Assembly (NCBI GenBank): GCA_039583875.1
Contig: CM077151.1
Location: 123,385,047 to 123,449,046 of the forward strand
DNA: 64,000 nt
Source: Platanthera guangdongensis
Lineage: Eukaryota; Streptophyta; Magnoliopsida; Asparagales; Orchidaceae
Direction of reading: 5' to 3'
Every line of letters begins with the position of its first letter. Position 1 is the stretch's first letter. The notes under the pieces were generated by a model, which worked only from the letters and a program-made list of their open reading frames with translations, was not told the DNA's origin and made no database searches. Positions 11,331 through 23,309 of this stretch are shown here, one piece after another. A program made the position numbers and the translations under genes.

Positions 11331-12569
11331 ATGCGTCGTGGGAGAGCAACGCGATCGACTCCCCAGCCTGAGGGAGAGTCTTCTGGTGGTCAGAGCACGT
11401 CCGTGATCGAAAGTCTGCGTCAGAGCAATGAGGCCTTGACTAGGCAGATAGACGCGATGCAGACTCAAATTCAGTCCCTGGTGTCTGCTGCCGCGGTGCA
11501 GCAACCTGTCGCGCAAGAACCGGTGGTGAGTCCAGCTGTTCCTGCTCCTTTGGCGCCTCCAGTGGCATTGCCACCGGAGATGAACTTCATTTCCCACTTC
11601 CAGCGTTTGGGACCTCCTACCTATGATGGTAGGGCAGACTTCATGGCCTTGGATGATTGGGTGATCGGCATGGAGGAGATGTTCTTCTATTCAGGCATCT
11701 CCGAAGCTTCGAAGGTGATGGTGGCTGCTTATCAATTGAAGGGACTGGCGAAAGGTTGGTGGATCAGGGAGAAGGAAAGTCTTGTCGAGGGATGCTCGTG
11801 GGAGGTGTTTAAAGCCATGTTGCTTAAGAAGTTTCTCCCTTCGGTTGAGCGCGACCGATTGATGAACAGCTTCTTGCATCTGAAGCAGAGGCAGCTCACC
11901 GTCAGTGAGTATGAGATTGAATTCAGCAAGTTGAGCAGGTTCGCCCCAGAATTGGTGGCTTCTGAGGAAGGAAGGGTTAAGCGGTTTTTGAGTGGTCTCA
12001 CTGGCGACATCCAGCAGTGGGCTAGTGCTTATGGGTCGGGAACTTATGCTGAAGCAGTAGAGGCCGCTTTGAAGGCCGAGTCTATTGAAAAGATAAAGAA
12101 TCGTGGACAACAGGTGAAGAGTGATAAGAGGAAGTTGGACGATCGAGAGAGTTCAAAGACATCACACTCGGACTCAAGGAAGAGGGGTATGGGGCACTGT
12201 AGCTTCTGCGGCAAGCGGGGTCATCCGTTCGAAAAGTGTTTCAAGAGGCTCGATACGCAGGAGCAGTCGAGGATTAGTGCGATTCAGGACGCACCCAAGG
12301 TTATCCCGGTATGCTCTTTCTGCTCTAAGCCCGGTCATGAGGCGGCCCGGTGTTTCAGGAAAACTGGGTGTTGTTTTCTCTGTGGGCAGAGAGGCCATCG
12401 TAGGGCCGACTGCCCAAGCTCTCAAACCGTGACTTCAGCGGTTCCTCTGCAGACCTTGCCGCCGCCCTCGCGGATCGTGGACAAAGGGAAGGGCAAGCTT
12501 AATGTGTTGACTAGAGATGAAGCTCAAGCTTCAGCACACGTGATATCTGGTCAGTTTCCTTCTTCCTAG
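11331..12569 (+). CDS. Gag of the chromovirus-like element, three zinc knuckles
   Basis: Capsid/nucleocapsid precursor that would build the virus-like particle and bind element RNA. I prefer ATG 11331 (protein begins MRRGRATRST, 412 aa) because the frame upstream of it, open from ATG 11190, does not look like gag. The order is a Gln/Pro-rich N-terminus, a retrotransposon gag domain (PTYDGRADFMALDDWV through RFLSGLTGDIQQW), a Lys/Arg-rich linker, then three CX2CX4HX4C knuckles between about 12198 and 12420: CSFCGKRGHPFEKC, CSFCSKPGHEAARC, CFLCGQRGHRRADC. Many plant gypsy gags have one. Pol starts 37-43 bp downstream in another frame. No internal stop, consistent with youth. Confidence 0.9.
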   Translation: MRRGRATRSTPQPEGESSGGQSTSVIESLRQSNEALTRQIDAMQTQIQSLVSAAAVQQPVAQEPVVSPAVPAPLAPPVALPPEMNFISHFQRLGPPTYDGRADFMALDDWVIGMEEMFFYSGISEASKVMVAAYQLKGLAKGWWIREKESLVEGCSWEVFKAMLLKKFLPSVERDRLMNSFLHLKQRQLTVSEYEIEFSKLSRFAPELVASEEGRVKRFLSGLTGDIQQWASAYGSGTYAEAVEAALKAESIEKIKNRGQQVKSDKRKLDDRESSKTSHSDSRKRGMGHCSFCGKRGHPFEKCFKRLDTQEQSRISAIQDAPKVIPVCSFCSKPGHEAARCFRKTGCCFLCGQRGHRRADCPSSQTVTSAVPLQTLPPPSRIVDKGKGKLNVLTRDEAQASAHVISGQFPSS

Positions 12570-12612
12570 CTTGTTCCCTTCCTCCTTGTTTTAGCTTACT
12601 AGTTGTTTGGGG

Positions 12613-15600
12613 ATGCATACTTGCTTAGGTGAATTCAAGGTGATAAATAAGTGGGCGCGTGTCCTATTTGATTCGGTAGCTTCTCACTCCTTTGTCGCTC
12701 AGAGTTTTGTTGACAGGCACCGATGGCCTGTTGATCGGTTGGATGATGCCTTGTCTGTTAAGTTTCCATCTGGAGAACAGGTTACGTCAGATCGGGGTAT
12801 CCGGGAGTGCCCCATTTCCTTGGGTGGTGTCCAAGTTCTAGCAGATTTAAAGATGCTGGATTTGGCAGACTTCGATGTGATTCTTGGAATGGATTGGTTG
12901 TCCAAATTTGATGTCGTGATCAAATGCAAGGAGAAGCGGTTAGATTTCAAGTTGGGAGACGGTCGTCCATTGAGTGTTTATGGCCTTCCTCGAAAGGGAT
13001 CTCCAATCATATCCACGGTACGTGCCCACCGAGCTTTAGCATCTGGTTGTGAGGGTTTCTTGGTTTCTATCAGTGCATTGGAAGCTTCTCGTGTTGAGCC
13101 AGCCGTGGAGGGCATCCCGGTGGTGCGAGAGTTTCCTGATGTTTTTCCTGATAAGCTTTTTGGACTCCCCCCCGAAAGAGAGGTGGAGTTTTCTATAGAC
13201 CTCGAGCCAGGCACCCGGCCCATTGCTAAGGCACCGTACCGCATGGCGCCTCGTGAGTTAGAAGAATTACGTGTTCAGTTGGATGAGCTGCTGGAGTGTG
13301 GTTTCATTAGACCGAGTACTTCTCCATGGGCCGCTCCTGTTCTCTTTGTGAAAAAGAAGGACGGTTCCATGAGGTTGTGTATCGATTACCGAGGGCTGAA
13401 CAAGGTGACTATCAAGAATAGATATCCTTTGCCGCGGATTGACGATTTGTTCGACCAGCTGCGTGGGTGCATCAGGTTCTCGAAGATTGATCTCCGTTCA
13501 GGCTACCACCAGATGAGGGTTCGTGAGTCAGACATTCCTCTGACAGCTTTTAGATCCCGACACGGACATTTTGAGTTCCTCGTGTTATCCTTCGGTTTGA
13601 CTAACGCGCCTTCTGCGTTCATGGATCTGATGAACCGTGTGTTCAAGGATTTTCTTGATCGTTTTGTGGTCGTCTTCGTCGACGACGTCCTCGTCTATTC
13701 TCGCAGCGATGAGGAGCATGCCCATCATTTGCGGTTGGTTCTGTCTGTCCTGAGAGAGCATAAGCTGTATGCTAAGCTTAGCAAGTGCGAGTTTTGGCTG
13801 TCTCGGGTGTCCTTCTTAGGACATGTGGTGAGCAAGGATGGAATCTCTGTTGATCCAGCCAAGATTTCAGCGGTGATGGATTGGAAGAGACCTTCTACAC
13901 CAAAGGAGATCAGAAGTTTCTTGGGCTTGGCTGGATACTATAGGAGATTTGTGGAAGGTTTCTCCACGCTGTCCGCTCCGATGACGCGTCTGACGCAAAA
14001 GAATGTCGCCTTCATTTGGAGTGAGAAGTGTGAGGAGGCTTTCCAAGAGTTGAAGAGAAGGTTGTGCACTGCCCCAATTCTGATTCTGCCTATTGAGGGA
14101 GTGGAGTATGCGGTGTATGTTGATGCTTCACACATCGGACTTGGTTGTGTTTTGATGCAGGAGGGGAAGGTGATCGCCTATGGATCTAGGCAATTGAAGG
14201 TTCATGAGAAGAACTACCCTACTCATGATTTGGAGTTTGCGGCAGTAATCTATGCCCTGAAGCTGTGGAGGCATTTATTATATGGCGTCGTGTGTAAGAT
14301 TTATACAGATCATAAAAGTCTGAAGTATGTATTCACACAAAAGGAGCTGAATTTGCGCCAGCGTCGGTGGTTGGAGTATGTGGATGATTATGAAGTGGAC
14401 ATCCTCTATCATCCTGGTAAGGCCAATGTGGTGGCCGATGCTTTGAGTAGGAAGACGGCTCAGATATTTAATCTATCGGTTCGAGCCTTGGTTGAGGAGT
14501 TTCTTTTGATGGATATTTCCGTGGCGAGCCGTGGCGAGCCCTCTGGCTGGGAAGCCGAGGTGCCTTCTTGGATTTCTCTGACGAGATTGCATCAGAAGGA
14601 TGACCCGGATTTGCAGCACTTGCGAGCTAGGACCAAGAAAGGAGAATTATCTGATTTCTCTATTGATGAGCTTGACACCCTCTTGTATAGAGGTAGATTC
14701 TGTATTCCGGCGGTGGGAGATATTCGAGTGATGATTTGCAACGAAGCTCACGGATCTAGCGTGGCTTACCACCCGGGTTCCACCAAGATGTATAGAGATC
14801 TGAAGCAAATCGTGTGGTGGTCGGGCATGAAGAATGACATCGCCAAATTCGTATCGGAGTGCTTCACGTGCAAGCGGGTGAAGGCCGATCATGGCAGGCC
14901 TGGAGGAAAATTGACCCCTTTGGAAGTTCCCATGTGGAAATGGGAGAGTATCTCGATGGACTTCATTACTGGATTACCGAGGTCCCCTCGTGGACATGAT
15001 TCTGTTTGGGTCATAGTGGACCGGTTGACGAAGTGTGCCCATTTCGTTCCCTTCAAGGTTGGCTATTCGATGGAGAAGATTGCAGAGTTGTATGTGGATG
15101 AGGTCATTAGATTGCATGGCGTGCCTGTAAACATTGTGTCAGATCGGGACTCAAGATATATGTCGCGTTTCTGGAAGAGCTTGCATGGAGCTTTGGGCAC
15201 CGACCTCCGGTATTCTACCGCTTATCATCCACAGACAAATGGTCAGACGGAGAGAGTGAATCAGATCGTGGAGGACATGATCAGGTGTTATATTCTGGAT
15301 CATGGTGGCGCATGGGATCAGCGCTTGAGATTGATGGAGTTTGCATATAATAACAGTTACCAAGAGAGCCTACAGATGGCACCTTTTGAAGCATTGTATG
15401 GGAGGCGCTGCAGGACTCCCTTATTTTGGGCCGAAGTCGGTGAGAGACCGTTGTTAGGTCCAGAAGCTTTGGTGGAAATGGAAGAGGCGGTGACTAATAT
15501 TCGGGAGAAGCTCCGCGTTGCTCAGGAGCGGTATGAAAAGTATGCCAATCAAAGAAGGGCAGATCTGGAGTTTGAGGTTGGGAGCAGTGTTTTTCTGAAA

Positions 15601-15993
15601 GTCTCTCCGGTGCCAGGCGTTAAAAGATTTGGGAAGAACCACAAGTTGGATCCCAGATATGTTGGGCCATTTCAGGTCGCTGAGCGCATCCGAGTGTCTG
15701 CTTATAGATTAGAGTTACCTGCTACCTTCCCTGGCGTCCATGATGTGTTTCATGTGAGTCAGTTGAGGAAGTGTGTCCGCAGCAATCGTCAAGTCCTCGA
15801 TTCGGTGCCTCAGATTCAGCCCAATTTGTCTTATGTTGAGGAACCTGTCCGTATTCTAGAGACTCAAGAGCGTGTGTTGCGGAGGAAATCCTTTCCCATG
15901 GTAAAAGTTCTCTGGCGAAATCATGACGTCGAGAGCGCGACATGGGAGTTGGAATCAGCTATGCGGGAGTCTCATCCGCACCTCTTCATTTAA
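12613..15993 (+). CDS. Pol polyprotein: PR, RT, RNase H, IN, chromodomain-like tail
   Basis: Open for 1126 codons from the first ATG. PR reads FDSVAS at residues 19-24, where DSG is the normal active-site motif, so Gly is replaced by Val. RT follows ([28 protein letters not shown] at 355-358), then RNase H (YVDAS, TDHKSL, ADALSR). IN has an HHCC finger (HGSSVAYH about 713, CFTCK) and catalytic D783, D844, E880 (DX35E). The C-terminus (VKVLWRN, TWELE) is chromodomain-like. It would copy RNA to DNA and insert it. Its frame differs from gag, so expression needs frameshifting or reinitiation. Intact except for the protease change. Confidence 0.92.
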   Translation: MHTCLGEFKVINKWARVLFDSVASHSFVAQSFVDRHRWPVDRLDDALSVKFPSGEQVTSDRGIRECPISLGGVQVLADLKMLDLADFDVILGMDWLSKFDVVIKCKEKRLDFKLGDGRPLSVYGLPRKGSPIISTVRAHRALASGCEGFLVSISALEASRVEPAVEGIPVVREFPDVFPDKLFGLPPEREVEFSIDLEPGTRPIAKAPYRMAPRELEELRVQLDELLECGFIRPSTSPWAAPVLFVKKKDGSMRLCIDYRGLNKVTIKNRYPLPRIDDLFDQLRGCIRFSKIDLRSGYHQMRVRESDIPLTAFRSRHGHFEFLVLSFGLTNAPSAFMDLMNRVFKDFLDRFVVVFVDDVLVYSRSDEEHAHHLRLVLSVLREHKLYAKLSKCEFWLSRVSFLGHVVSKDGISVDPAKISAVMDWKRPSTPKEIRSFLGLAGYYRRFVEGFSTLSAPMTRLTQKNVAFIWSEKCEEAFQELKRRLCTAPILILPIEGVEYAVYVDASHIGLGCVLMQEGKVIAYGSRQLKVHEKNYPTHDLEFAAVIYALKLWRHLLYGVVCKIYTDHKSLKYVFTQKELNLRQRRWLEYVDDYEVDILYHPGKANVVADALSRKTAQIFNLSVRALVEEFLLMDISVASRGEPSGWEAEVPSWISLTRLHQKDDPDLQHLRARTKKGELSDFSIDELDTLLYRGRFCIPAVGDIRVMICNEAHGSSVAYHPGSTKMYRDLKQIVWWSGMKNDIAKFVSECFTCKRVKADHGRPGGKLTPLEVPMWKWESISMDFITGLPRSPRGHDSVWVIVDRLTKCAHFVPFKVGYSMEKIAELYVDEVIRLHGVPVNIVSDRDSRYMSRFWKSLHGALGTDLRYSTAYHPQTNGQTERVNQIVEDMIRCYILDHGGAWDQRLRLMEFAYNNSYQESLQMAPFEALYGRRCRTPLFWAEVGERPLLGPEALVEMEEAVTNIREKLRVAQERYEKYANQRRADLEFEVGSSVFLKVSPVPGVKRFGKNHKLDPRYVGPFQVAERIRVSAYRLELPATFPGVHDVFHVSQLRKCVRSNRQVLDSVPQIQPNLSYVEEPVRILETQERVLRRKSFPMVKVLWRNHDVESATWELESAMRESHPHLFI

Positions 15994-16084
15994 TTATTCC
16001 AGGTGAAACTCTCCTTCCTGCACCGTTTATTTTGTCCCGATAATGTTTTCTGTTCGTACGTCAAGTTTCGGGACGAAACTTTCT

Positions 16085-16099
16085 TTTAGGGGGAGTGGT
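16085..16099 (+). other. Polypurine tract
   Basis: TTTAGGGGGAGTGGT immediately before the 3' LTR at 16100; primes plus-strand DNA synthesis. Confidence 0.85.
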
Positions 16100-16850
16100 T
16101 GTAACGCCCCCGGTTTTTCCTAGTATTATTCTTTTGTCTGCTGACGTCATAATAGCGGAAGGGCGTTACGTGTCCGGGAGTTGACGGTGCGACGCCGTTT
16201 GTGTTTTTTTTTTGGCGTCCGTTAGGTTTGACCGGCTAGATTTGGGATATGCGTCGGAACCGAAATTTCTTTTACATCGGGAAGCTGAGTTATATAATTT
16301 CTGACTTGCTCGTAGAGTTTCGTCGCAATCCGAGCTTTGTTTTTTTGGAGTCTCGGCCCACGTTTGAAATTCGGATAATTAAAAATTACCGTAACTTCGT
16401 TAGGCCATAACTCGAGTTCGGTGCGTCGGATTTTTGATTCCGACTTCGTCGTTGGGTTCGTAGCGTCGACATTCGCCTGGGACGCGAATTTCGTCCGTTT
16501 TGGCGCGCGTTTGGGTCTTCGTAATAGTATAGAAATTTTAATTAAATTTCCCCTTTTTTAGATTTTCTGCGCTCAGAGATCTCCGAGCGGAGCTCAGAGA
16601 TCTCGGCGCTCAGAGATCTCCGAGCGGAGCTCAGAGATCTCTGCGCTCAGAGATCTCCGAGCGGAGCTCAGAGATCTCCGAGCTCAGAGATCTCCGAGCG
16701 GAGCTCAGAGATCTCCGAGCTCAGAGATCTCCGAGCTCAGAGATCTCCGAGCTCAGCTCAGAGATCTCCGAGCTCAGAGATCTCCGAGCTCCGCTCAGAG
16801 ATCTCTGAGCCATCTTTTTCCTTCTTTGGTTTTATACCATTATTAAGTTT

Positions 16851-16885
<35 letters not shown>

Positions 16886-18537
16886 TATACTTTAAGGTTT
16901 TTCCTCCTGAAGCAAGAAACGAGCCCCCCCATTTCCTTTCCCCTGTTCTTTTCGGCCGAAGCAGTGCAGCGAATTCCTTTTTCTCGGGAGCCTTCCGACC
17001 GCCGCCGACGGAGCTCCGGTGCTCGGAATCGCGAGCCGAACATAGATTCGGAAAGCTCTCGCCGAGATCTACGCGGTCGTGGTGAGTATTTCTACTTTCA
17101 TGGAATTTCTCCGTTAGGGTTTTTTGGCCCTAAACTTCCGTTTCGACCTTAATGTTGTAGATTTCTTTTTCTCGCCTTCGCTAGGGCCGATCTGCGTCGT
17201 GGTGCCTTCCGAAGTGCGGTTTCGGGTGGTTGAGGCAAGTGGTGATCTTGCTCTTCTCCCTTTTGTTACGTTTTCTTTTTTCTCCTTTATGCTCCTAGCG
17301 AGTTTTCAAATGTTAAGTTCTTTTTTGTTCGTTTAGCCCTTTCTCATTACAATATCATATCTTGTTTCTTAAAATCCTAAATTATTATCTGGTAGGCCTT
17401 ATCTCTTGCCTTTGTTGAGTCAGAAAATGATAAATCTGTTGGAGGTCGTACACGATGTTGGCGGTGCCACCGGTGCGATGCTCTTTTAAAATGATAAATC
17501 TGTTGGAGGTTGTACACGATGTTGGCGGTGCCACCGGTGCGATGCTCTGAGGGCTGTGACGATGTGTGATGGTATTATCCCCGCACAGTTTCTCTTTTGT
17601 TTTCTGATGAGCTGATCAGTCTCTTTAATTTGAATAAGATTAATGATCTCAAATGAATGTTATTTGCCTGTGGTGAGTTTGATTTTGTCCGTCTCCACTC
17701 ATCTTTTGGCGGGCTCTTTTCCGATTGATTTTTATTGCTAGTTATGACTAGTTTTGTTTAACCTGACCCTTGCAGCTAATGTTTCCCTCCGGTCTCGCGG
17801 AGGTTTGCTTACTTTCCTGTTTTTCTTCGTCGTTTGTAACTTGTTTCTGAGGTGTTCTTTCTTTGAATGTCTCAGGTTTGGATATAGCAGGTGTTAGTGG
17901 GGAGCTGCGTCAGTTGCTGTTTTCTGACCCTCTTGGGGTAGGGTTTCCTATGAGCTTGCCGACCCATGGGTTCGTGTCAGGTGTTGACGCCCATGGTGCC
18001 GTTTTGTTAAACTTTCTGCTACCTTGCTGCTGCTACTCTTTGATTGCTTTTGGACACTTATTCTGGAACGATTAGTTATGGCTTGGCTTGGGAGCCCCCT
18101 TGCTTAGATATGCTAAGGCAGTTGGAGCATTGCATACCATGATTTGAAATGTTAATCTCATTACTTTCTACGCATGATAAATCTACCTTTATGTACAGTA
18201 AATCTAGATATCTGATACTGCATGGTGCACCTCACTTGGTCTACACGAGCATTAGGTCACCAAATGAATAAATTAAGTTTTTTTTTCCACTGCGTAAAAC
18301 TATATTTTCAAACCGTGGACTAGTTGATCCACCTAGCCGAGGGACACGGCTTCGCATATTGTGCATAAATTATATTTGGATCATTTTGAGTTTAAAAAAG
18401 AAATGATTTCTATAAGTTGCGAGAGACGATGAGTTGCCTTAACGTCAGTAGATGTCCCCTACGTGACGTGGCATCACAATGCGTAGTTTCCCCTACTCTG
18501 ATAGTGTTTAAATGCTGGGAAAATGCGGGTTGTGACA
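16100..18537 (+). mobile_element. 3' LTR of the chromovirus-like element
   Basis: A 2438-bp near-copy of 8193-10624. Differences seen include CCCCG for CCCCA near the start, length changes in the palindromic array and microsatellite, and a few bases near 17875. It ends GGGTTGTGACA and is followed by TGCACTTTTTA, not by the left TSD. Confidence 0.9.
16567..16812. repeat. GAGCTC / AGAGATCTCC palindromic array, 3' LTR
   Basis: Same motif as in the 5' LTR but with an altered order of GAGCGGAGCTC units. It shows the array changes faster than the rest of the LTR. Confidence 0.9.
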
Positions 18538-18548
18538 TGCACTTTTTA

Positions 18549-18972
18549 TGTAACGGCCCGGCCCGTACAGCTCAGGGACTGCCGCACCCTATCATGGGCC
18601 GCACAGTATGGCCAGGACACCGGCGCCGCTACAGGCCTGCAGGCCCGGCACCCCAAAGCATCTCCGGCCTGTTTCTCAGCGCGGTGCATTGTTGCCACGG
18701 GGTTTCGAACCCGAGACCTTGATCAGACACCTTCAACAGTTCCAATCACCAACTGAGCTGCAGCTCAGTTGGTGATTGGAACTGTTGAAGGTGTCTGATC
18801 AAGGTCTCGGGTTCGAAACCCCGTGGCAACAATGCACCGCGCTGAGAAACAGGCCGGAGATGCTTTGGGGTGCCGGGCCTGCAGGCCTGTAGCGGCGCCG
18901 GTGTCCTGGCCATACTGTGCGGCCCATGATAGGGTGCGGCAGTCCCTGAGCTGTACGGGCCGGGCCGTTACA
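18549..18972. repeat. Perfect 424-bp palindrome with tRNA-like pol III boxes
   Basis: Two 212-bp arms, identical as reverse complements as far as I can check, meet at 18760/18761 with no spacer (GAGCTG/CAGCTC). The outer ends are TGTAACGG and CCGTTACA. Next to the centre each arm has a box-A-like AGCTCAGTTGG and a box-B GGTTCGAAACC about 40 bp on, the arrangement of a tRNA-derived SINE head, so this looks like two SINE-like units head to head. There is no acceptor-stem complementarity, so it is not a tRNA gene. RNA from it would fold into a long hairpin. An assembly artefact must be excluded. Confidence 0.85.
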
Positions 18973-18977
18973 GTTGA
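18973..18977. repeat. GTTGA, apparent right TSD
   Basis: GTTGA directly after the palindrome, identical to 8188-8192. Joining 8192 to 18978 restores continuous LTR C sequence, which suggests that 8193-18972 behaves as a single insertion. Confidence 0.55.
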
Positions 18978-21900
18978 CCAGGTCAACTCAAGTCAACTTA
19001 GTCAACATAATTGACCTAAAGAAGAAAATGAGAGCTAAGCCCACTCTCCTTGGGCCAAGCCCACCAAACTTGGCCCGTGGCTAGCCCAAGTGGACAAATA
19101 CCAGCCCTACCCCTCTGGTTTTGGAGAGAGGACACATGCAAGAGGGTAAATTGGGAATTTTAGGGGAGAGAAGAGGAGTGAGAAGAGGAAAAGAGGTGGA
19201 GGCCACTTGGCCTTGGCTCCATCAGCCTAAAAGCTTGCTGGCCGGCCAACCAAGGAATTCCAGAGAATTTGGCAGCATGGTGGACACTTGGCACTAAGGG
19301 TGAAGCCTCCAAAACCCCAAACCGAGCTCACCTTGATTGTATCTCCCTATACTGCCACTTCTAGCTCAAACCGACCACACCATCAGCTTCAGTGAGTGGA
19401 ATCGAGTGGAGAACGAGTCCTGGAGCAAAGCTTTTGGTGAAGAATCAAGGTTTTGAGCAGGAGATTGTTGGAGCAGCTCAACCATGGCCAACCGCCGCCA
19501 ACCTCGCCGTCGTGCCGCCATTCGGGTCCATTTCGCCTCACCTCCACTCGTACTAGCTTTCTAGATCCTTTAGGAGAGACATCGGGCTCAATTGAGCCGG
19601 ATACCATTTGAGGAAATGGAGATTTTCCGAGTTTTTCTTCTTGCTCGGGTAGGCCGGAGGAGCCAATTCTGGAGGCCTCATCGCCGGGAATCGCTAGCCA
19701 CAACCTCAGTGAAGGTGCTAGCGACATCTGTCGGCGGTGGTGGTGGCTTAGCTTGCCGGAAACTGCCAGCAAAGGTGGCCTAGCCAGAATCAATCCCAGC
19801 CGTTGGCTGATTGGGGACGATGACCAGATCCCGTCCAATCTACTTTAAGATTCGTGCTCAATCAATTAAATTAAAGTAAAATAAAAACTATAAGTATTAT
19901 GTATATTTGTCACACTATTTCAGTCTTGTTGCATGGCTATTTTAGGCCTCTTAGATGAATTGTAAGGACGTGAAACTTAAATGAAATTTGTATATTAATG
20001 TCTTAACTTTAATTTGTCACCTTAAACATCAAATTTGGTAGAGTATATTGGGCTGTAGGTCAGTTTTCCTAGGACTGGTCCTAGGAAAGGCCAGAATTTC
20101 AAATTGATGCCCAAGCAAAAAAATTAATTCAAATGACCCCAAATTTTGGGTGCATGCATGACTAGGGCACATTGAGCCCCTATCAAAAATTGAGAATTTT
20201 TGGTAATACATTTTCTATAGGTTTTGCTTAAATAGCAAAAAGTAAATAAATGAAATATTTGGAGTGTTATGGCTCCAAATGACCCCAAATTTTGGTGTCA
20301 TGTCCTTGGGGACTATACATATGCATGGAAAAAATGTCAGCACATTTGGACCAGTGCATGTTGGGTAAACGCACTTGCATGTGTTGGTTATGTATAGACT
20401 TGGGGTGCAAATAGCCAAATTTGAAATGTTGTGAATTAGACCTATTTGGAACATCCAAAAATCATGGTATTGATTTCAGTGGCTCATTATGGTGAATTAT
20501 ACCCCACATTGTAATAATGGGATTTTTGGAAGCAAAAATCACATTATTTGGAAATTTTGGAATAATAGAATTTTTGAAAAATAAATGTAAAAATAGATTC
20601 ATCATTGAGATAAAATCCCCAATTTTTGTCAAGGTCAATATAATATTATATTTAACTCCTGAAAATTTTTATGTCTCTGTTTGAAGAATTGTGATAGGAG
20701 TTATGTGGAAATTACCTTTTTACCCTCATTTTACTTAATTAGTAAATTGGTGAAAATACTTAGTAGAAACTTTTGGAAAATTTATTGGTGATATATCTGA
20801 GTATGAATAACCTTGTATAATCTTCTCAGCATTTTTGGATGAATCAGTAATTTTTAAAACTTATAATGGCATTTTGGTAAATTATTAAGAATTGAAATTG
20901 GTAGGCCATTACATTATAGATGTTGATGAAACTCTGCAATTAGCCTTAAATCAATGATATAAATGCTCTGTAAGTTTCCTAGAATTTGTAGTAATGTATT
21001 CCTTATACTTCATTTAGAAAATGACAATTGTGTGAGTTTGGTATTAATTAAGGAATAAATAGAAATAATCAAAGGAAAATTATAAATTTTGGTAGACAGT
21101 TGCATTTTACCAAGATGCAACTCAAGAAAAATTCCTTAGGTCAGTTGATTATGATTTGTAATACTTCATGTATTAAATGACCTAGGTGATTAATTAAATG
21201 ATTTAATTAGAGGCCTTCATGACTTACGAAAATTACAAAAATCAATAGGCTCGCTTTATTAGTCCATACCATCCTAGGATAAATAATTAGGGGCAGGTGG
21301 CCCAAGGAATTGGAAGTTCCATTTCGGGGTGGTATTAGGTCATGAGTTGCGCATAGTGTAAGTAGGTTATACTATAAGGACCACCGGGGGATAGATCGAC
21401 GGATGAGCTAGAGGTTACAATTGGAGAATAACCTTGGTGCATAGTGTTGTCCTAGTGACGAGAGTAAAAGTGCAAGCCCTTGGATAGCAACGGGAGTGGA
21501 GGCCGGTGGAAGACCGCCGCCCTTCTGAGAACACCTTAAGTCATTAGGATCACTCAAGAGTAATAACGAGAGCTGGGGGTGAATTATGGGTAGTCATCAA
21601 CTAAAGTAAATATCCTTGAGAAAGGGAGCTTTGGGCATAATCCCATCGTAGTTCCTATTGCCCCCGAGAGCCCTTCACCGGGTATACCCTGGGCAGTCCT
21701 GGGAATAACCTTAAATCATTAAGTATAATAACCCATAGACAAGAGTAGTCTAATAGGTTAAGCATCGTATCATTATACTTACCCGTGTAGGGTTGGAGGG
21801 ATTGTGATAAATTCTCACCCGTGTAGGGTTGGAGGGATTGTGATAAATGCTCACCTGGGTAGGGTTGGAGGGATTGTGATAAATGCTCACCCGTGTAGGG

Positions 21901-23309
21901 TTTGAGGGATTCAGGACAGGTTGGTCCTGCGAGGTGAAGGCTCGGGATGAAATACTTGCATGTGCATAAATTTTAGAGGCGGGTCATCCGGTACTGGCCA
22001 TTCGTCACACCGACGTCAGTACGGTGAACTAGGCATGCGTGAGGGTTTGAGGGTCCAGTGGGTTGTTTTACACTGCAGTCTGGAGGACAATCCCCGATAA
22101 CGCACACCCGACCCAATAAGACTGACGGGTTGTCAGCAAAGTGCGTACGCATGGACTCTAGAGTGCACCTAGGACGTGTACAGAGGCGTATGAGAGGGGT
22201 CTAACGTTTGGTAGTGTGCATACCGGCCTAGAAGTGGAGATGCCCACTCCGCTGCTGCCGTAGCCACATCGGTGGTACCCAAGAGTGAAGCTAGCTCTCA
22301 AAAAGTTGGAACTAAAGGTCTGTGATCACAGAGTAGTTGTGTGTGAGTTGTACTTCCCTGTTATATAAATTGCATCATAAACATTCATTCATATTAGGTC
22401 ATACGCTTCATAGATCCTTATCATATATATTAGTATGGGCTCTTTTATTTGATAAGTTAAATTTCCTGGAAACCTTAACTTATGAATTTGTATGGGGATT
22501 TTTATAAGTTAAGGTACGATTTGGGATGGTAGAGTAGTGGTAACATAGTTTTACTTTCCTGCTCTTACTTTGAGTTCTTTACTTACTTTACCGTACTATG
22601 TTTTACCTCACTTATCTTACTTCAGTTTTATACTTTACTTATTGCACTTGTACTTCTTACGTAGAACTGCTAGAGTAGAACTACTATTACTCCTCATATA
22701 CTTGTTAGTATAGTGCCACTGCCACCTGTTTACACTTGATACCCCTTGTTATCCTCCGCTTCGTCCTCCCACACGGTTCCTAGGAGTTACGGGGCGAGGT
22801 GTGGATGAAACGTCTTAGTCCTTTTGACTAATGGTCGATGACCAAACTATTTTTAGGAGCTCGAGGAGATGGAGCACCAGCACGACCGGCAGGACGAGAT
22901 GACAGGACGTGAGTAGCTGATACCACCACCTACTACTACTACTACTGCAGAGTTACCTCAGGTGGGATGACTTGGTGATGATAGTTATCTTCCGCTGTTT
23001 AGAGTTGAGAGAGAGAGATTTTGATATGTTGTACTGGGCATAAGCCCTTTTTACTTCTGTACTCATATGGACTGATGTATTCCATTTTCATATATTTATA
23101 TATATGTACTGTGACTGTGTACTAGTTGTGGTTTACTTTTACCGCTATTCTTCTATTTCTCATTTTGGCCTACAGGTTATATGATCGTATTAGTCAGCAG
23201 AATCGGCGTGTTGCGGTGTCGACTAACCCGTGTGTTAGTGTCACCGTAAGACGGCAGTTCTGGGCATAAGACCGGGTAGCCTCCTTGGTAAGGGGAGGGG
23301 GGTCTTACA
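18978..23309 (+). mobile_element. 3' LTR of element C, right part
   Basis: The remaining 4.33 kb of an LTR about 4.73 kb long. It starts in TTGACC/GGTCAA-rich sequence, passes a long AT-rich stretch (19850-21300) with no visible gene, then a tandem repeat near 21780, and ends GGGGAGGGGGGTCTTACA, matching 4160. No frame here looks like a gene. Long LTRs of this size are known in Del/Tekay-type elements. The following GTGCG (23310-23314) should be one half of its TSD; the other half lies left of the window. Confidence 0.7.
21779..21905. repeat. 36-bp tandem repeat, about 3.5 copies
   Basis: Units of the form ACCCGTGTAGGGTTGGAGGG followed by ATTGTGATAAATGCTC repeat head to tail in LTR C. The last copy is truncated. 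Confidence 0.9.

Larger units (their letters stand above)
8193..18537 (+). mobile_element. Nearly intact Ty3/gypsy chromovirus-like (Tekay/Del type) element
   Basis: A 10.3-kb element: 5' LTR 8193-10624, tRNA-iMet PBS, leader, gag 11331-12569, pol 12613-15993, polypurine tract, 3' LTR 16100-17... to 18537. The two LTRs are nearly identical; differences are mainly repeat-array length and a few substitutions, so insertion is recent. Both genes are open. The pol tail (VKVLWRN, TWELE) places it with chromodomain-bearing chromoviruses. A visible defect is a protease motif change (see pol). Confidence 0.9.

Noticed and set aside
18700..18830. tRNA gene
   Set aside because: Only A- and B-box-like words are present; no acceptor stem pairing, and the sequence is mirrored around the centre. 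Treated as a SINE-like palindrome.
19389..19838. 149-codon minus-strand frame in LTR C
   Set aside because: No domain, no homologous frame retained in another copy here; LTR sequence.
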